The notes: a model not told the origin generated them from the letters alone. A DNA stretch of 64,000 nt from an uncultured Lachnospiraceae bacterium (GCA_944381405.1 CALWLA010000006.1:1-64000), one strand, 5' to 3'; shown: positions 1-8,739, counted from the stretch's first letter. A program made the numbers and translations.

Positions 1-367
1 CGATGGCATAGCCCTCCTGCATTGTCTCCCGCATGGGGGCAATGTACTCCGGCCTGTGCTGGCCGTCGCCGTCAAACTGCACCGCATAGCGGTACCCCTG
101 CCGGAAGGCATATTTCATGCCCGCCTGAAAGCAGCCTGCCAGGCCCAGATTTACGGAAAGCTTCAGCAGATGATAGCCCTTTTGGCGGCAGAGCTCCGGC
201 GTTCCGTCCCGGGAGCCGTCGGTCACCACCAGATAATCCTGCTCCGGACAGACCCGCTTCAGCTCCTCTACCACGCTGCAGATGCTTTCCGCCTCGTTAT
301 AGGCCGGAATGATCACCAGCACCCGCTGGCCCTTGTCCATTTCCTGCAAAGCCTTTTCCCCTTCCAT
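1..367 (-). CDS. Glycosyltransferase family 2, N-terminal part (cut by window edge)
   Basis: Only the first ~122 codons are present; the gene runs off the left edge. The translation has the GT-A nucleotide-sugar fold pattern: VLVIIPAYNEAESI near the N-terminus, then a DGSRDGT motif and, further on, QFDGDGQHRPE, the DxD-type metal/nucleotide site of GT2 enzymes of the dolichyl-phosphate-mannose-synthase/polyprenyl-transferase kind. The start is ATG at 367 (an alternative ATG in frame lies at 340); a purine-rich AAGGATGGAAGG stretch precedes 367. It is the last visible gene of a minus-strand string behind the GNAT and ATP-grasp genes, with only a 39-base gap, so it is probably co-transcribed with them. 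Substrate is unknown. Confidence 0.8.
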   Translation of the reverse strand, partial: MEGEKALQEMDKGQRVLVIIPAYNEAESICSVVEELKRVCPEQDYLVVTDGSRDGTPELCRQKGYHLLKLSVNLGLAGCFQAGMKYAFRQGYRYAVQFDGDGQHRPEYIAPMRETMQEGYAI

Positions 368-406
368 TCCTGTCGTCGTTTCCTTCCATCCTTCTCAAAA
401 CCTTTT

Positions 407-952
407 TCAGGAGAGCTCCCGGATATCCGCCCGCCGGGCCCATTCCTCTCCTAGGGTCTCCTCGTAAGCCTGCCGGTAGTCCTCCATGGTGATGGGGCCG
501 CCGGCGGAAAGCAGCTCAAACTCCACGCCAAAGCAGCTGGCGAATAGCTGATTTTCCTGAAGGCCGTTTTTCAGATAAAAATGCTTTCTCCGGGCCCGCT
601 CCTCCGCATTGGGCGCGGTGTCGTCCGGACGTTCGATCTCAAAGATCATCCGCTTTCCCCGGAAGCGCTCCAGCACCAGGGCCAGGGCCCTGCTTCCATA
701 GCCGCCGCCCCGCAGGTCTCCCCGGATGGCGAAATAGTCCAGAAGCGCGATGTCCCTTCCCGGAAGGAGCATATTCACATCGAGCCCCACAAACTTCCCG
801 TCCTCCAGGATCGCCAGAAGCTCCATTTTCCCCTCCGCAGCCAGCCTTTCCATCATATCCAGGGGCTTCCGCTCCGCCTCGGGAAAGGCCGTCAGGTACA
901 GCTCCTTCAGGGCGTCCATATATCCGTTTTCCGCTTTCACCAGTTCCATCAT
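407..952 (-). CDS. GNAT-family N-acetyltransferase
   Basis: A 181-residue protein with the GNAT acyl-CoA fold. The segment ALLDYFAIRGDLRGGGYGSRAL (given here as two parts, a hydrophobic beta strand followed by RGGGYGS) is the acetyl-CoA pyrophosphate loop, and a beta strand with IFEIERP follows. A C-terminal extension of about 60 residues is typical of clostridial members. The start ATG overlaps the stop of the upstream ATP-grasp gene (ATGA, positions 949-952), so translation is probably coupled. The acceptor is not evident; the neighbours (ATP-grasp ligase, glycosyltransferase) suggest a small molecule or glycan modification, which is inference. Confidence 0.8.
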   Translation of the reverse strand: MMELVKAENGYMDALKELYLTAFPEAERKPLDMMERLAAEGKMELLAILEDGKFVGLDVNMLLPGRDIALLDYFAIRGDLRGGGYGSRALALVLERFRGKRMIFEIERPDDTAPNAEERARRKHFYLKNGLQENQLFASCFGVEFELLSAGGPITMEDYRQAYEETLGEEWARRADIRELS

Positions 953-1986
953 GCCAATGCTTCTCTCCTTTTGATCCGTATGTCTTTATAGCCATGTACA
1001 TGGGGCTTTGGCGTAAGCCACGCAGGCTCCGCCTCCTTTCCCTCCGCCCAGGCCACATAGGCTCTGGGCAGGTCCATCCCTGCCAGGTGGGAAAAGGGAT
1101 AGCCGCCGCCGAAGCGAGCGTTCATGTCGATGACGTAGGGACGCATGTTCTCCGGATTCAGGATCACATCCACGTCCATGATGCCCACATGGGCAAAGCC
1201 TGCGGAGATCGCCTTTCCAAGCTCCGAAAGGGCTCCATACTCCGGATCTTCCGGGGATAGGGTCACCGCCTCGTCGGTCTCTCCCGCCCGCATGGCCAGC
1301 TTCCGTTTCACCACGGTGGTCATATACCGTCCGGAAAGATCGTTCACCACATCCAGCCCGTACTCATTGCCCTCGGCGCAGCTCTGCAACAGCACACATT
1401 CCTTCGGGCAGGAGGCGGCCTCGTACTTCAGATAGCTTTCCTCGATGGACCGCTGGCAGATTCCGTACAGGACCTTCATTTCCGTTTTGTCAAAGGCCTT
1501 GCTGATCCCCAGGGAGCCCATGCCGAACCGGGGCTTTACCATCACCGGATATTCCATGGACTTTGCCATGAGCTTCAGCTTTGCATCCGACAGGCTGATG
1601 CTGGTTTCCGGGCACCGGATCCCCAGCTTCCAGAGCTTCAGGAACATGTTGTATTTGTCGTTGCAGTTCAGGATGGTCTCCGGGTCCGATACCGCCATCA
1701 CCACCCCCAGCTCCTGGAATTCCTCCTTATGCCGGGCCAGCACCGGCAGGTCGATGTCAAAAAGAGACACTAAAAGCCCGATGTCCTGTTGCCGGCAAAA
1801 CTCCTTCAGGAAGGGGATATAGTCCTCGCTGTAGATCAGCGGGGTGATCACCCCCCTGTCCGCCTCCGAAAGAGCCGGGCTCATCTCGGAATTGGCAGCA
1901 AAAACGAGGCCCCTGCCGGAAAGGGCCTCTTTAAAATACTTTACAAGATAGCTTCTGCGCCCAGCGCTTGTGAGCAATATGTTCAT
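949..1986 (-). CDS. ATP-grasp domain protein (carbamoyl-phosphate-synthase-like ligase)
   Basis: A 345-residue ATP-grasp enzyme. The N-terminal pre-ATP-grasp domain starts MNILLTSAGRRSYLV, followed by the D-C-N-DKYNMF stretch that starts the ATP-binding part. A lysine in VMVKPRFGMGS fits the ATP lysine with its glycine-rich loop. Near residue 290, DVDVILNP and VIDMNARFGGGYP supply the metal-binding acidic/Asn residues of the family. Such enzymes join a carboxylate to an amine or thiol via an acyl-phosphate; close relatives occur in surface-polysaccharide and pigment clusters. It lies 21 bases after the VOC gene and overlaps the GNAT gene, so it is in the same operon. The real substrate cannot be told from sequence. 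Confidence 0.85.
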   Translation of the reverse strand: MNILLTSAGRRSYLVKYFKEALSGRGLVFAANSEMSPALSEADRGVITPLIYSEDYIPFLKEFCRQQDIGLLVSLFDIDLPVLARHKEEFQELGVVMAVSDPETILNCNDKYNMFLKLWKLGIRCPETSISLSDAKLKLMAKSMEYPVMVKPRFGMGSLGISKAFDKTEMKVLYGICQRSIEESYLKYEAASCPKECVLLQSCAEGNEYGLDVVNDLSGRYMTTVVKRKLAMRAGETDEAVTLSPEDPEYGALSELGKAISAGFAHVGIMDVDVILNPENMRPYVIDMNARFGGGYPFSHLAGMDLPRAYVAWAEGKEAEPAWLTPKPHVHGYKDIRIKRREALA

Positions 1987-2007
1987 CCGCAGTCGTTCCT
2001 CCCGGCC

Positions 2008-2394
2008 TTACAGCTTCTGGTCGATCTCCAGCCTTTCTGCGTTGGGGCCCTCGAAGATAAAGAAACGGATGCCGTTTTTCCAGCAGGGAAGGGCCTCGAT
2101 GCCGTTGCTGACGATCTTAAGCCCCAGCTTCTGGGCCTCTGCATAAGCCGCCTCGATATCGCTGCAGTCTATGGCGATGTGGTTCACCGCGCCTGCCCGG
2201 CGGGTTTCTTCGTCCTCGTAAAATTCCAGCACCAGATCCTGCAGCTGCAGGAACATGATGCGCTGTCCGACCTGCTCCGGGTCCGGCTCGTGTACGGCCT
2301 GAAAGCCCAGCTTTTCATAAAAGTCCTTGGTTTCCTCAAAATGTCTCGTGGGAATCCCGATGTGCTGGATTCCCTTCAGATAATCTCTGATCAT
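2008..2394 (-). CDS. VOC-family (glyoxalase-like) metalloprotein
   Basis: A 128-residue protein with the paired beta-alpha-beta-beta-beta modules of the vicinal-oxygen-chelate family. The sequence IQHIGIPTRHFEETKDFYEK opens module 1, with a metal-ligand His. VNHIAIDCSDIEAAY opens module 2, and the C-terminus has IFEGPNAERLEI with the usual metal-ligand Glu. The open frame extends further upstream, but ATG at 2394 follows an AAAGGAGGTCATTT site, so it is the start. It lies 13 bases after the lyxose isomerase stop. In this family the fold supports isomerases, epimerases and lyases; next to a sugar isomerase a role on a sugar or sugar-derived aldehyde is plausible but not shown. Confidence 0.85.
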   Translation of the reverse strand: MIRDYLKGIQHIGIPTRHFEETKDFYEKLGFQAVHEPDPEQVGQRIMFLQLQDLVLEFYEDEETRRAGAVNHIAIDCSDIEAAYAEAQKLGLKIVSNGIEALPCWKNGIRFFIFEGPNAERLEIDQKL

Positions 2395-2407
2395 AAATGA
2401 CCTCCTT

Positions 2408-3091
2408 TTAGTCCTTTGCCGGGGGATACTCGTTGCACAGAAGCCTGTAGGGGGCTTCGTCCTCCTCGATCTTGGGGAATCTGCCCACCTCCTCATAGAA
2501 GCGGTTGTCCGTGTTGTCGTCGTTGCACTGGGACACCTCTCCGATGAGCACGCTGCCGCTGCCGGGCACCACATGGAACTCGTGGTACTGATGGGGCCAG
2601 ATGGTGATGCTCTCGCCGGGCTCAAGCTTTACCATGGAGCCCGCCTTTACATAATAGGAGCGTCCGTCGGAATTCACCAGAACGTCCGTATCTGCCAGTC
2701 CGCCGTTGCCGTCGTCGTTGTACACCTTGATCTGCAGGGTGCCGCCGCCCCGGTTGATGATGTCCTCGGATTTATACCAGTGGAAATGCATGGGGGCCAT
2801 CATGTCGTCCCGCAGGAACAGCAGTTTTTCCGCATAAACCTTTTTGTACTTGGGATCGTGCTGGTTTCCGTTCCGCAGGGTCACCAGGCCGAAGCCCACC
2901 TCATCAAAACGTCCCAGGCCGAAATCCGTGATGTCCCAACCCAGCATGTTGTCCCGGATCTCGTCGTACTCGTGGCCCTTCTCCTGCCACTCCTCCGGCG
3001 TCCAGTTACAGAAGGGCGGAAGATGAAATCCGTTTTCCCTGATCAGGGCTTCCATTTCTTTGATGATCTTGTTGATTTCAGAACGTTTCAT
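2408..3091 (-). CDS. D-lyxose/D-mannose ketol-isomerase (cupin)
   Basis: A 227-residue single-domain cupin matching the D-lyxose isomerase family (EC 5.3.1.15), which interconverts D-lyxose with D-xylulose and often D-mannose with D-fructose. The MHFHWYKSEDI stretch supplies the two metal His and a Glu, and WPHQYHEFH supplies the third His on the later strand. Length equals that of characterised members. The start ATG at 3091 is preceded by an AAAGGGG site, and a TATAAT -10 box on this strand (complement of 3172-3177) lies upstream. It follows a sugar-binding lipoprotein gene and lies near two PfkB kinases and an aldolase, so the product ketose could be phosphorylated and cleaved locally. Confidence 0.88.
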   Translation of the reverse strand: MKRSEINKIIKEMEALIRENGFHLPPFCNWTPEEWQEKGHEYDEIRDNMLGWDITDFGLGRFDEVGFGLVTLRNGNQHDPKYKKVYAEKLLFLRDDMMAPMHFHWYKSEDIINRGGGTLQIKVYNDDGNGGLADTDVLVNSDGRSYYVKAGSMVKLEPGESITIWPHQYHEFHVVPGSGSVLIGEVSQCNDDNTDNRFYEEVGRFPKIEEDEAPYRLLCNEYPPAKD

Positions 3092-3215
3092 TGCATTACC
3101 CCTTTTCTCTTCTCATATTTGCGCAGCTTTCGCGCGACCTTTCTGTCAGCAGCGGATGCCGCGCCAATTCTATTATATGGCTCCGCAGCGGAAAAATGAA
3201 GTGCTTTTTATCATT

Positions 3216-4568
3216 TTACCGTTGGATAAAGCTCTGGACCCTCCGCTGGATCAGCCGCATGGCGTTTTCCAGATCCGTATCCTCGTCATAGATCCGGAGG
3301 ATCTCTCCGTCCGCCAGCTGCACCGCCTCCTGATAGGCTGCAAATTTCGGCTTGACCTTGCCGCTGCGGATCACCTGGCTGATAAACACGCCGTCCATCA
3401 TGGGCGCCGTTCCCTGGAAACTTTCGCTCATGACGGCGCTGGCCTCCGGGGATTCCGTTACCGCAGGCAGCACCGAGGCCGCCGGATCGTACTGATATAC
3501 CGCCGTCTGGATCTCCGGATCCGAGGTGAGGAGCTTTAGGAATTCCCAGGCCAGCTCCTTGTGGCTGCTCCTGGCGCTGATGCCCACGTTCAGGCTGTCC
3601 ACGATGGACACGTTGTCTCCCAAGGGGCCCTTTGGCATGGCGATGCAGTCCCACTGGAAGCTGTCGTATTTTTTGATCTTGTAGGGATAGGTCTGGTAGG
3701 TCCGGTATTCCGCAAAGCTCAGGGGCATAAAGGCCACCCGCCCGTTGTCGAAATCCTCCTGGGTCACCTTCTGATTTTGGTTGAGCTCCTCCAGGGACTT
3801 TACAAAGCGGATCGCCCCCAAAAGCTCCCGGCTGGTAAAGTCGCAGGACTCCCCGTCCTCGGAAAACAGCTCCGCGCCATTGGCATAGGCCGCCTCCACC
3901 CAGGTGTATTTGTAAATGCCGAACTGGTCCGGGATGCCGTCCCCGTCCAGATCCTTGGTCACCTTTCTGCAGATGTCATAGAGATCCGCAAAGGTGTAGC
4001 CCTCCTGGGGAATGGGGATGTTCTCCTGATTCAGCAGGGTCTTGTTCACGAACATCAGGTAGGGCACCGTTTCCATGGGCAGGGCATACTGGCCCCCCTG
4101 CATCCGTCCCGCCGCAAGGGCCGTCTCATAATAGACACTTTCGTCAAAGGTAGGATCCTTTGCCGCAAGCTCCTCCAGATCCTCCAGCATCCCCAGCTCC
4201 GTAAAGCGGCTGAAATCCGAATCCAGGATCATCATCACGTCCGGTGTTTCCCCCTCCAGCATCTTTCTGCTGAGCCATTCGGAATAATCGCTTTTGGGAA
4301 TGCCGCTGTCATAATGCACCCGCACCCCGGGATGCTGCTGCTCGAATTTCCGGATGGCCTCGTCGATGGGGGGATAGCTGTCCTGAATCGCCACATCCCA
4401 GTTGCTGCCGTTGAACATGGCAAACTCCAGCACTACCTCCCTTTTTCCGCAGCCAGAAAGCCCTGTGACAAAAAGCAGCAGGAGCGCCGCCATCAAAAGC
4501 CCTCTCCAGAGAGCCGCCGGTCTCCCTGAACCATCCCTGTTTTTCAACTTCAAACCCGTTTCCTTCAA
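3216..4568 (-). CDS. Extracellular solute-binding lipoprotein, family 1 (sugar type)
   Basis: A 450-residue exported lipoprotein. Basic N-terminus, hydrophobic stretch LLMAALLLLFVTG and a lipobox LSGC around residues 38-41 mark it for membrane anchoring. The mature part has the family-1 maltose/oligosaccharide-binding pattern, including a DLDGDGIPDQFGI calcium-loop-like segment often seen in sugar-binding members. The start is TTG at 4568, 4 bases after an AGGAGAAGG site; no ATG with a ribosome site fits. It lies 33 bases after a response-regulator gene and has no permease or ATPase genes of its own nearby. It could therefore be an accessory binding protein of the ABC system or a sensing partner of the two-component system. 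Confidence 0.85.
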   Translation of the reverse strand: MKETGLKLKNRDGSGRPAALWRGLLMAALLLLFVTGLSGCGKREVVLEFAMFNGSNWDVAIQDSYPPIDEAIRKFEQQHPGVRVHYDSGIPKSDYSEWLSRKMLEGETPDVMMILDSDFSRFTELGMLEDLEELAAKDPTFDESVYYETALAAGRMQGGQYALPMETVPYLMFVNKTLLNQENIPIPQEGYTFADLYDICRKVTKDLDGDGIPDQFGIYKYTWVEAAYANGAELFSEDGESCDFTSRELLGAIRFVKSLEELNQNQKVTQEDFDNGRVAFMPLSFAEYRTYQTYPYKIKKYDSFQWDCIAMPKGPLGDNVSIVDSLNVGISARSSHKELAWEFLKLLTSDPEIQTAVYQYDPAASVLPAVTESPEASAVMSESFQGTAPMMDGVFISQVIRSGKVKPKFAAYQEAVQLADGEILRIYDEDTDLENAMRLIQRRVQSFIQR

Positions 4569-4601
4569 AAAGCCTTCTCCTCGTACGATCGTGTCATCTC
4601 T

Positions 4602-5258
4602 TTAAAATTTCTGATGGGACTGGATGGCCCAGATGGCCAGCTGGGTCCGGTCCCTCAGATCCAGCTTGTCCAGGATCGAGGAAATATAATTCCGCACCGT
4701 TCCTTCGGAAAGCTTCAGGAGCTCCGAGATTTCCTTGTTGCTGCGGCCTTTGGCCACCTCGTCGATGATCTTCCACTCGTTGTTGGTGATCTCTCCCACC
4801 TGGCCGGGGTCGATGTGGATGGGGGAATTGTCCGAAGCCATTTTGGAAAAGAACCGCAGCACCTTGGTGGCGATGTCCGGATTGATCATGGCCTGTCCCT
4901 GGTACACCGTCATAATGGCCTCCGCCAGGCCGTCCATGCTGACGCCCTTTAACAGGTATCCGCTGGCGCCAAAGCGCAGGGCATTGTAAACATATTCGTC
5001 ATCGTCAAAGGTGGTGAGGATGATGATCTTTACCTCAGGGTAACCCTCCTTGACGATCTTCGTGCACTGGACGCCGTCCATCTTGGGCATGCGAATATCC
5101 ATGAGCACCACGTCCGGCATTTCCCGCCGGATGCTCTGGATCACCTCGATGCCGTTTGACACCGCATCCGTTACCGTAAATTCGCTTCTGCTGTTCAGAA
5201 CGATCTTGAGACTCTGACGGATCAGCTCCTGATCGTCTGCGATCAACACCTTAATCAT
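4602..5258 (-). CDS. Response regulator, NarL/LuxR family
   Basis: A 218-residue two-domain regulator. The receiver domain (1-120) has the acidic pair near residue 8, the phosphoacceptor Asp54 in VVLMDIRMPKMDG, and the LTTFDDDEYV and LLKG segments carrying the conserved Thr and Lys. The C-terminal LuxR-type helix-turn-helix (about 155-215) contains GRSNKEISELLKLSEGTVRNY. Its start overlaps the end of the sensor kinase gene by 8 bases, so the pair is translationally coupled. Genes for a membrane-anchored sugar-binding protein and a solute-binding lipoprotein flank the pair, which points to carbohydrate-responsive control, probably of the neighbouring sugar genes (inference). Confidence 0.93.
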   Translation of the reverse strand: MIKVLIADDQELIRQSLKIVLNSRSEFTVTDAVSNGIEVIQSIRREMPDVVLMDIRMPKMDGVQCTKIVKEGYPEVKIIILTTFDDDEYVYNALRFGASGYLLKGVSMDGLAEAIMTVYQGQAMINPDIATKVLRFFSKMASDNSPIHIDPGQVGEITNNEWKIIDEVAKGRSNKEISELLKLSEGTVRNYISSILDKLDLRDRTQLAIWAIQSHQKF

Positions 5259-6591
5259 ATTCCTCTCCCCATCTGATCGGGATCTCCGCTTCTACCCGGA
5301 AGCCCCCGTCGCTCGCAAAGCTTACCTTTCCGTTCAGCATCCGGATCCGTTCCCGGATGTGGCGGATGCCAAAGCCCTCCTTGATCTCTCCACAGCCGCA
5401 GCCGTTGTCTGAAATGCTCAGGTGCAGCTTTCCATCCCATTCCTTCCGGTCTATGGCGATCCATATCTTTGAGGCATGGCCGTGGCGCAGCGCATTGGTG
5501 ATGCTCTCCTGGATCACCCGGTAGATCACCGCCTCCTCGTCCTCATCAAACTTCAGCACCGGGACGCTGCAGGAAAAGCTGATCTCCGTTCCGCTGACCT
5601 GCTGCATGTTGTCCACCATCTGCCGGATGGCCGTTTCCAGATTGAGCCGTTCCAGGGCGTCGGGCCGGAGCTCGTTGACGGAATGCCGCACGTCGGCGAT
5701 GCCCTTGCGGCTCACCTCCGAAAGCACCCGCAGCTGCTGCTTCACAAGCTCCGGAGAGCTGTCGGAAAGGGCGATGCAGGCGTCGATGCCTGCGGCAATG
5801 CCTGTCAGGGTATGCCCCATGGTGTCGTGGATCTCCCGGGCGATCCGGTTCCGCTCCCGCACCTGCACCATCTTGGCGTTTTCCTCCATGATGTCGGAAA
5901 GCTCCTCGTTGGCCTGCTTCAGGTTTTCGTTGGCCACCGCCAGCTGGGCGTAAAGCTCGTTGGTCTTTTCCAGCTCCTCCTCCTTGTTGACGATGATCAC
6001 CAGACAGCAGCCGATGAAGCTCACCAGGGTCAGGATCTCCAGAAAATTCCAGACGCCGAAGAGATACATCTGGGTGGAGGATCCATAAACATGGATATAA
6101 TCTGCGATGTCAAACACCCGCATCCGGATGGAGATCAGCTCGAAGCCCGTAAAGGTATAGCTCAGGATCCCCACCCCCGTGATGATGGGCCAGAGCCGGT
6201 TTTTCCGGACGTATACCAGAATGTTGGCAAAGACCCACAGCAGGATGCCGTTGTAGTTGAAATCCAGCACCGCCACAGCGCAGAAGCCTACGATAAAGTC
6301 GAAGAGCAGGCTCCAGAAGATAAGCCGTTCCCCTCTGCCCTTGAGCCTCAGCCGCAGCAGAAAGGACATGCCTAGAAACACCATACAGGCGCTGACCCAT
6401 AGCAGCACATGAAAGGAATCCCCCGGAATGCGGTCGATGGTCCCCAGGAATTCCCTGGCCTCATACTGACTGAGGATCCGGTCCGTGGTGATCCAGATGA
6501 AGCCCGCCGCCGATACCGCCGTCACGAAGCATACCCCGTACAGCAACAGAAGCGCCAGATTATTCTGTTTTTCCGCAATGGTCTTTTTCAT
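5251..6591 (-). CDS. Sensor histidine kinase, HisKA_3 (NarX/DesK) type
   Basis: A 446-residue integral membrane kinase. About six hydrophobic segments fill residues 10-200 with no large extracellular domain. A coiled-coil (about 203-240) leads to the dimerisation/phosphoacceptor helix with His255 in RIAREIHDTMGH. The ATPase domain has ITNALRHGHA (N-box) and DNGCGCG plus GFGIRHIRERI (G boxes). This type pairs with NarL-family regulators, as here. Because its sensor is only membrane helices, the substrate-binding protein encoded just upstream (25-base gap) is a good candidate for the ligand-sensing partner. ATG start at 6591. Confidence 0.93.
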   Translation of the reverse strand: MKKTIAEKQNNLALLLLYGVCFVTAVSAAGFIWITTDRILSQYEAREFLGTIDRIPGDSFHVLLWVSACMVFLGMSFLLRLRLKGRGERLIFWSLLFDFIVGFCAVAVLDFNYNGILLWVFANILVYVRKNRLWPIITGVGILSYTFTGFELISIRMRVFDIADYIHVYGSSTQMYLFGVWNFLEILTLVSFIGCCLVIIVNKEEELEKTNELYAQLAVANENLKQANEELSDIMEENAKMVQVRERNRIAREIHDTMGHTLTGIAAGIDACIALSDSSPELVKQQLRVLSEVSRKGIADVRHSVNELRPDALERLNLETAIRQMVDNMQQVSGTEISFSCSVPVLKFDEDEEAVIYRVIQESITNALRHGHASKIWIAIDRKEWDGKLHLSISDNGCGCGEIKEGFGIRHIRERIRMLNGKVSFASDGGFRVEAEIPIRWGEEYD

Positions 6592-6615
6592 GCCTCAATC
6601 GGTCTTTTTCATTCC

Positions 6616-7608
6616 TTATTGCCATCCGCCAATGTCGAATTCATTGAGATTGTTTTTGGTGATCATGGTCACCGGAGTCAGGATCTCCGGTTCCACCTCC
6701 TCCCCGTTGAGATAACGGTAGGCGGTTTCCGCAGCCACCTGTCCCATACGGATGGGATACTGGGCCGCAGTGCCCTCGATGAGCCCCCGGTCGATCATGG
6801 ATTTCACGTCCGGGGAGCCGTCCACGCCGTAGATCAGGATCGGATCCTGGATCCCGTTCATCTGGATGGCCGCAAGGGCCCCCAGGGCCGTTGGGTCATT
6901 GTTTCCGAAAACTGCGTCAAAGCGCAGTCCGTCCTCCAGGAACCGGTTCATTTCCGAGGTGGCTACCTCGATCTCCGAGGTATTGTGGGTCTCCCCGACG
7001 ATGCGGTACTCCGGCCGCCCCGCAATGGTGTCCAGGAAGCCCTGCCGGCGCTCCACGGTGGAATAGACGTTGTAATGATTCATCAGCACGATATCCCCGC
7101 CCCCGGGCATCTTTTTCATCAGGTCCTGCGCCACCAGCACCCCAGCCTGATAGTTATCCGACTGGATCACGGAGATCACGTTCTGCCGGTCCTCCACGTT
7201 GGTGTCCACCACGAACACCGCTACCCCTGCCTCCTCGCAGGCGGTAAGGGCCGGGCCGATCTCCGTCCAATCCGCGGCATTTGCGAACAGCACGCTCATA
7301 CCCTGGTCGATCATCTCCAGGATCTGCTGATTCTGCCGCTGCTGGTCCTGGGCCGGATCCCTGGTGATGAGGATATCTCCGTTGGCCTCCACGATCTCCC
7401 GGATGCTCTCATTGAGGGCGGAAAAATAGGGATTGTTCATGGTCATATAGGTGGAGCCGAAGATCCGGGGCTTCCTGCGGTCCTGGGCTACCTTTGCCTG
7501 CAGCAGCAGGGCAAAGAGCAGCGCCATGAGCAAAAGCCCTGCCGCCGCGATCCGCCATACCTTTGTGCGCTCCTTATCCAGTTCCCTGTCCTTCCGGTCT
7601 TCCGCCAT
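6616..7608 (-). CDS. Membrane-anchored ribose-type sugar-binding protein (probable sensor partner)
   Basis: A 330-residue periplasmic-binding-protein-type-1 protein. A basic start is followed by one hydrophobic helix (AAGLLLMALLFALLLQ, about 21-36) and then the binding domain (about 48-325) with NNPYFSALNESIREIVEANG, FGNNDPTALGA and YGVDGSPD, features of RbsB/xylose-type binders. There is no lipobox cysteine, so it should stay tethered by its N-terminal helix. It is separated from the ABC genes upstream by a strong terminator and sits directly before the kinase/regulator genes. This is the arrangement of three-component sugar sensors, where a tethered binding protein signals to a kinase. It resembles the RbsB-like protein encoded at 10372-11433. 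Confidence 0.88.
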   Translation of the reverse strand: MAEDRKDRELDKERTKVWRIAAAGLLLMALLFALLLQAKVAQDRRKPRIFGSTYMTMNNPYFSALNESIREIVEANGDILITRDPAQDQQRQNQQILEMIDQGMSVLFANAADWTEIGPALTACEEAGVAVFVVDTNVEDRQNVISVIQSDNYQAGVLVAQDLMKKMPGGGDIVLMNHYNVYSTVERRQGFLDTIAGRPEYRIVGETHNTSEIEVATSEMNRFLEDGLRFDAVFGNNDPTALGALAAIQMNGIQDPILIYGVDGSPDVKSMIDRGLIEGTAAQYPIRMGQVAAETAYRYLNGEEVEPEILTPVTMITKNNLNEFDIGGWQ

Positions 7609-7654
7609 ATCCGGTCCTGTCCTTTTCCTTTTTCAGCTGCAGCTTTTTCCATAA

Positions 7655-7713
7655 AAAATGAGGGGTGCAGCCCCTTTCTGCCTTTGCAGAGGTTACTGCC
7701 TTCCCCTCATTTT
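7655..7713 (-). terminator. Rho-independent terminator after the sugar ABC operon
   Basis: On the minus strand AAATGAGGGG pairs with CCCCTCATTT, with a second inner hairpin (CAGTAACCTCTG-type), followed by a T-run. It lies 30 bases after the permease stop and before the binding-protein/kinase genes, so it separates two transcription units. Confidence 0.8.
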
Positions 7714-7743
7714 ACATGTTTTACTTTTCTGTTTCAATATGCA

Positions 7744-8739
7744 TCAGTCATTCTTCTTGATGTTTCTGATGTAATCAAGGAATACTGCCAGCAGGATCAC
7801 CACGCCCTTGACAACGGTCTGCCAGAAGGAGTTGACGTTCATCAGGTTCAGTCCGTTGTTCAGGATACCGATGATCAGAGCGCCGATCAGGGTGCCGCCC
7901 AGCTTACCGGAGCCGCCTGACATGGAGGTTCCGCCGACTACAACTGCCGCGATGGCGTCCATCTCTGCGCCTTCACCTGCGGTGGGCTGTCCGGAATACA
8001 TACGGGATGCCAGGATAATACCTGCAAGACCTGCCAGGAAGCCGGTATAGGTATAAACGAAGAATTTTACCTTTGCAACGTTGATACCGGAGAATTTCGC
8101 CGCCTGGACGTTACCGCCTACGGCGTAGATATACCGTCCCATCTTGGTACGGTTCACGATCAGAAGCGAAATGATGAACACCAGGATCATGATGATGACC
8201 GGAACCGGAACGCCGCCGATATAACCTGCGCCCAGGAACTGCCACTCGTCAGAAACGACGCGGACAGGAGAACCGCCGGTGTACACGCCTGCAAGACCTC
8301 TGGCGATGTTCATGGTAGCCAGGGTCACGATGAACGGCGGAATGGTGGTCTTTGCCACTACCGCACCGTTAAACGCACCGAAGACGATACCGATGAGGAC
8401 GCCTACGATCATTGCGGGAGCGATGGCCATGCCGTACCGGGATACGCAGCCTGCTGCAAGTACGCCGGAAAGGGCGATGACAGAACCTACGGAAAGGTCG
8501 ATGCCGCCCAGGATGATGACCATGGTCATACCACAGGCCAGAAGCAGGTTGGAAGAGATCTGTCTCAATACGTTAAATACGTTTCTGACTGTGGGGAACG
8601 ACTCGCTGGTTCCCGGGAATACGGACAGGAATACGCACAGGATCAGGAGTGCGATGATAATTCCCAGATTTTCTTTAAGGAAGATCATAGCCTTGTTATT
8701 GGACACGGCTACGCTTCCTGCTTTCTTTGTATCACTCAT
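7744..8739 (-). CDS. rbsC: Sugar ABC transporter permease (RbsC type)
   Basis: A 331-residue polytopic membrane protein of the ribose/xylose/galactoside permease family (BPD_transp_2). About ten hydrophobic segments are visible. The conserved DLSVGSVIALSGV, TTIPPFIVTLATMNIARG and GGTSMSGG-GKLGGTLIGA loops are all present, the last near the cytoplasmic ATPase contact. It is the third gene of a binding protein-ATPase-permease operon and lies 35 bases after the ATPase gene, with AGGAGGGTAAAA before the ATG at 8739. rbsC names the family; the actual sugar may be fructose, lyxose or another monosaccharide given the local isomerase, kinases and aldolase. Confidence 0.9.
   Translation of the reverse strand: MSDTKKAGSVAVSNNKAMIFLKENLGIIIALLILCVFLSVFPGTSESFPTVRNVFNVLRQISSNLLLACGMTMVIILGGIDLSVGSVIALSGVLAAGCVSRYGMAIAPAMIVGVLIGIVFGAFNGAVVAKTTIPPFIVTLATMNIARGLAGVYTGGSPVRVVSDEWQFLGAGYIGGVPVPVIIMILVFIISLLIVNRTKMGRYIYAVGGNVQAAKFSGINVAKVKFFVYTYTGFLAGLAGIILASRMYSGQPTAGEGAEMDAIAAVVVGGTSMSGGSGKLGGTLIGALIIGILNNGLNLMNVNSFWQTVVKGVVILLAVFLDYIRNIKKND

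Noticed and set aside
6409-7920. A 503-codon plus-strand frame
   Set aside because: It spans parts of three real minus-strand genes and a terminator, so it cannot be a gene.
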